Shown here piece by piece: positions 60,116 through 64,000 of a DNA stretch of 64,000 nt. The stretch is from Euptelea pleiosperma (taxonomy: Eukaryota; Streptophyta; Magnoliopsida; Ranunculales; Eupteleaceae): the NCBI GenBank assembly GCA_035048495.1, contig CM068543.1, forward strand, positions 26,029,751 through 26,093,750, given 5' to 3'. Under the pieces are notes generated by a model. That model did not search any database and was not told the DNA's origin. It saw nothing but the letters and a program-made list of their open reading frames with translations. Numbering within the stretch: the stretch's first letter is position 1; every line of letters starts with the position of its first letter. The translations under genes were made by a program, and so were the position numbers.

Positions 60116-62576
60116 ATGTTTGGTTTATTTTTGGGGGAGCTATTTTTTCATTTGTACCTTGATCTATCAGTGGCCCTTATGCTCCTAGCCGTAAATTTTA
60201 GTATGCACAGAACCAAGGACCTGAGGTTTTTAGCTTGTCTAGTTGCATTTTCGTCTCCCATTGTGTGTGTGTGTGCGCGTGTGTTTCTGTTTTGATCTGA
60301 TATGAACCAGTTAATGTGTTTCTGTTTTCAAAAACCAAAAAACAAATTGATATGTTAGGTATGAAGGGGCTTCTGTTGATGCCTCATTGATACAAATACA
60401 CATGGTTTCTGGATAACACTATTGGATGGCAATCATTGGTGGGCATAGTCCACCATACACCGTTTGGTTACATTACATAGTGGATCCACAGATGCACCAC
60501 CATTCGACTGCTATCAGTGGTATTAGTTGGGGTGGAAATTAATATAATGTTTTTTTCGACCATTAAATCCTTTGACACTCTCTCCACCCACACATGTTAG
60601 GAGATGGTTCTTCATTCCATTTCTCTAGTCAATCTTTCTCTGTTCGTCTTACAGTTGACTCGCTTAGGTGTAGGTTGATGCTCCCACAATTTGGTCTCAG
60701 ATTTGCCTGGAGATTGGCATTTGCCTGTTGGAGATGTTCCATCTTTCATGTCAGACGTACTCAAATTCGAGTTCAAAGGTAAAAAGAGTAGCCTTTAACT
60801 TTGCAAACTTGGATTGTCTACCAACGAAGAGTTTCTTGCATTTTCATTACAATTTGGTTGTAGTGCTTACTTCACTTACAATATGGTTCCATTTTTTTTT
60901 TTTTGTTCTTCTATTCAAAATAGGTTGGACTCATGTCCAGTAATTGTGCCCTCTTTGAAAGACAAGGAGGCGAAAAGAAACATGTGGTGAGACTAATTTT
61001 TCAACTCTTTCACTAAGAGATGGTTGTATTAGAGGTTTCTTTATGAATGTCCCACATGTTGAAATTTTATGTGACTAGGAAGTTGCCAGCATGATTTATT
61101 TCCCTTTTATCTACTTGTTTTTTATCAGATAATATTCAAATGAAAGTGGACATGGTGAACTTTCTTGAATCTAGTCTTGTAACATGTTATTTGAAAAAAA
61201 TGAGTCTTCTTTCTTGCTTTAGCCAACTTTCCCACACCTAAAGTTACTCTTGGTAGGTGATTCATGAGTGTCTTGAAAAGCTTCAATTGTGTTCCCCTGC
61301 TTTTCTTTTCCTTTTTTACCCCGACGATTAGTTTCACTTTACCATTATTTTCGTAAGACGTCTCACATCTATCTCTAAACTACATCATCTTCATGCTGTC
61401 ATACTAATACATTTTGGCAAATAAAAGTATTATTGTCATTTAAAAATGTTACTTCTTATTTTTATTTCCAAGGCCTATTCTGTTGTGGTATTGGGTGTTA
61501 ACAGAGAAACTCTGTCATGCAAATACGTGCTTTAGCTTGTTGTTAGCATCAATAGATGCGCAGTTCTATTTTAAAATCAGGTGAAGATTTGCTTTTACTA
61601 ATAACACCTCTGTCTATTGAGCCAAAATGGTAGATTGTTCTTGATGCACGGAACCTCGGAGGCCTAGATACTGATGTTGATATGGACACTAGTACAGTAA
61701 ATGGGGATATGATTCTCGTTTCCCGAAACCTAGGATACGGATTTAGATATGGGTATCCATACAATATGTTTATATGTTGCCTTTTTAATTTTTATGAGCT
61801 ATTTATCTTTTTTCAGTTTTACATCATGCCAAATGTAGCGAGACTTATAATAATACAAAAAAGACATAATAGTCACACAAAGCCTTTTATATTAAGATTT
61901 GTTTAAAGTATAATATTTACATAACTGTTGATGAGACAAATAAGGGAACGCTAAGGAGTTGTCCGACTGAAGAATGTTTTTATGGACCGCAACACATATA
62001 TTGAGCATCCAAAGAAAGTGATTAATCAAATGGTTAGCCAATTAGGATCCTATGGTCAGTTCAATTTTTATACATGGGCTCTTGCTTCACTACTATTTGG
62101 ATCTGCCTGGCTTGAAGGGTACAACCATTGATTGTGAAGAGAGGTGAAACTGGGGTGTTGCTTTTAATATATTTCATTTACATATGTTTGTTTGCAGTAT
62201 TTTCTTTTATGTGCCTGTATGCTTTTGCTATTTTACGTTTTTTAGATAATGAATATGTTCTGTGAGTTTAAAATTATATCCTGGTTATGCAGCCGGTCAT
62301 CAAATACTCTAACAAGAGTAGTGACAATTGTCCACACTTGGCTGATAATGAAGATCTCCAAGCTGAGTGGAGGCTGCAAAATGGAGCAACAAGATGAAGT
62401 TTGTGTCATTCAAGAGAAAACGGGATATGTTGTGAGCCCTGATGCAATGTTTGATGTACAAATCATATTCCCAACTCATGAACTTTCTTTCCATTCTTCT
62501 CTAAAAATAGGCACATTTTTTTTGGGATAACAATATATTTTTTTTTATAATTTTCCACAAAACAACAACGGACTTG

Positions 62577-62646
62577 GTCCGTCATTTTGACGCCTGCATA
62601 AATGATGGGTGTCCGTCATTTTGACGCCTGCATAAATGATGGGTAT
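62577..62646. repeat. Tandem duplication, period 35 bp, in the CACTA sub-terminal zone
   Basis: The unit TCCGTCATTTTGACGCCTGC...ATGATGGGT occurs twice in direct tandem, nearly identical. It carries the GTCCGTCAT sub-terminal word. The rest of the zone (to 62870) has further diverged copies. Confidence 0.88.
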
Positions 62647-63119
62647 CGTCCGTCTAAGGAAAAATGACAGACCATATCTGTCAATTTGGGAGCAAAAATA
62701 AAATGTCGGACATGGTCCGTCATACATTAACAATGGGATAAATCCGTCTTCTTTCCTCAAAAAAAGAATGGACTTAGTCGGTTGTTTTTCATTAACAATG
62801 GAAGAAAAACCAACGGACCCAGCAACCGGATGAAGTTCGTCATTTGTTGTGAACAACAACGGACTTTCCCTCCTTTTGGTGTAGTGTAGGCCCATCAAAT
62901 AAGTGATCCATGAATTAAATGGTCTAAATCAGTGAGTTAATAGGATAGTTGTTTGGTACTAGTGAACCGGTGACCCCCTATAAATATACTCTGGTTCTTT
63001 CCATCTCCAGATGACGTTTACCTTAGGTCCAAGCCAGTATATACGGTCTTCGACTTCCCACCTTACGCATCTTGATCATCAATGGTTTGGAGGACATCAA
63101 CATTTTCTAATCAAATTAC

Positions 63120-63385
63120 TTTTATAGTTTCGAAAAAGAAATGATGCTATTGGATTCTAGAGACATAAATGGAGACCAATAACAACACCAGTGTAGATGA
63201 ATGTGCAAATTGAAAAGTCTAAAAAGATGAGGGGAAGGTCAAAACAAACATGGATTGAGAGGAGATTTTAAAAAATTTGTCTTAATAGAAGAAATACTTT
63301 TAAACATAATTGAAGAGGAACAAAATTCATGCAATTGACCCTATATCGTTAGGATAAGACTTACAATGATGATGATGATGAACCG
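63120..63385 (+). mobile_element. RTE-type LINE 3' fragment with GATGAT tail
   Basis: It keeps the RTE terminal blocks in decayed form: a TPV.MNVQIEKSKKMRGRSK-like block, then a WIERRF..ICLNRRN-like block. It ends in a (GAT)n tail, GATGATGATGATGAA at about 63367-63381. It is directly followed by fold-back MITE copy G. Confidence 0.65.
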
Positions 63386-63665
63386 ATGGAGAGCGTCCTT
63401 CCCAGGATTCGGATTGTTTAATGGTCTTCAACATTCGTGAATCTGTTGGTAACTTCTATCTATTGGATTAGAGTCTTTCGTCTGGTTTATTTTCAACCGT
63501 AGATTTTGAGCATCATTTGGGGCACTCAGATCCAAAGGTTATAACTCACTAATCATGATGATTTTTGGTATATAGGTCTACATAGGGATGGGCCAAACAC
63601 CCATATGGTCAGTAGTCTCTAAGTGTGTGCCACGTGGCTCACACTGTCGTCCATCATCAACGTTG
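63385..63665. repeat. Fold-back MITE copy G, with G-box
   Basis: The right arm is clear: CACTAATCATGATGATTTTT, GGTCTACATAGGGATGGGCC, CATATGGTCAGTAGTCTCTA and TGTGCCACGTGGCTCACA. The left arm is degraded. A G-box lies at 63630-63638. Confidence 0.8.
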
Positions 63666-63758
63666 ATGACAGAGCTCCCTCATAAAAGTTTTACTCTTTA
63701 AGTTAGCGTATTTGAAGCCCACGTCATCACTAACTCGTGTTTTGGCTTTATAATAGTA

Positions 63759-63790
63759 CTAGGGGGCAGCACGTGCATTGCACTTGAGTG
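63759..63790 (-). mobile_element. Possible Helitron 3' terminus, minus strand
   Basis: On the minus strand AGTGCAATGCACGTGCTGCC is followed by CCCTAG|T. This is a short hairpin (GTGCAATGCAC) close before a CTAG end next to T, the layout of plant Helitron 3' ends. If so, the element extends to the right, beyond the window. Confidence 0.4.
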
Positions 63791-63794
63791 ATTG

Positions 63795-64000
63795 TAGGGG
63801 CTTCATCATTGTTAATGATGGACCACAATTTGAGGCCATGTGGCACACCGTTAAGAGACCACTGACCGTATGGTCCCTAGATGGACTTACATACCAAAAT
63901 TCAACTTGATTAGTAATTTTTATCCGTTGGATTAGTCATTTTCATGATTTATTTTTAAGCATAGACTTCGAGCATTATTTGGGGTACTCAGATCTAAATA
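63795..64000. repeat. Fold-back MITE copy H, cut by the window end
   Basis: The left arm has GGCCATGTGGCACACCGTTA, GAGACCACTGACCGTATGG, CATACCAAAATTCAACTTGA and CCGTTGGATTAGTC. The right arm is outside the window. Confidence 0.8.

Larger units (their letters stand above)
59088..62887. mobile_element. CACTA-like (CMC/EnSpm) non-autonomous element
   Basis: The right end CTTTTGGTGTAGTG (inverse CACTACACCAAAAG) faces TACTACACCAAAAG at 59088, which differs at the first base. Both sub-terminal zones are full of GTCCGTCAT, TCCGTTGTTT and ACGGACTTGGTCCGT words. No transposase is recognised. The interior holds MITE copy F, an RTE piece, a GT microsatellite (about 60259-60281) and unassigned DNA. The 3-bp target duplication is not evident. 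Confidence 0.6.

Noticed and set aside
62249..62530. 93-codon plus-strand reading
   Set aside because: No motif is recognised and it lies in the CACTA-like interior. It is noted as a possible captured fragment and not called as a gene.
1..64000. tRNA, rRNA, CRISPR or bacterial-type operon signals
   Set aside because: None was seen. Spliced GT-AG genes and plant retroelements rule out a prokaryotic reading, and the direct repeats present are pairwise or transposon-derived, not spaced arrays.

Overview
This is plant nuclear DNA, AT-rich with spliced genes and very long, transposon-filled introns. Two housekeeping genes can be read exon by exon, both on the minus strand. The first half of the CASP Golgi coiled-coil protein gene runs from 24168 leftwards off the window, with 11 exons visible. 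A complete CCT6 gene (zeta subunit of the cytosolic chaperonin TRiC/CCT) lies at 47225-26606, with 15 exons and 535 codons. CCT6 uses 1.6 kb of code spread over 20.6 kb, and CASP uses 1.26 kb over 24 kb. Long introns loaded with L1-type and RTE-type LINEs, together with Copia and MITE insertions, suggest a magnoliid, an early-diverging eudicot or another long-intron angiosperm. The species cannot be fixed from sequence alone.

Layout: 1-24.2 kb is CASP. Its introns hold L1 fragments (0.7-3.4 kb), a 5'-truncated LTR element with a LINE nested in it (5.9-8.1 kb), a complete but dead Copia element (12.5-18.1 kb) and RTE pieces. 24.2-26.6 kb is the spacer between the genes, with two fold-back MITE copies. 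26.6-47.2 kb is CCT6. Its introns hold a LINE with an inverted 5' part, RTE insertions, LINE tails with clean target duplications, a rearranged L1 carrying a GC-rich organelle-like insert, a Tourist-like MITE, an hAT-like MITE, and members of an odd family beginning (C)AWGGTTTAAA. 47.3-64 kb has no recognisable host gene. It is a mosaic of fold-back MITEs, a Copia remnant, a CACTA-like element, RTE fragments and possible Helitron ends.

The two genes work in different systems (Golgi tethering and cytosolic protein folding) and their adjacency need not be functional. The most interesting non-genic signals are three. First, a group of short inverted-repeat elements has similar ends and 8-9 bp target duplications, but each interior is a different self-complementary iteration of a short motif. 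Second, one fold-back MITE family, often carrying a G-box (CCACGTGG), sits 200-300 bp upstream of both start codons. Third, many nested insertions can be ordered in time from their target-site duplications.
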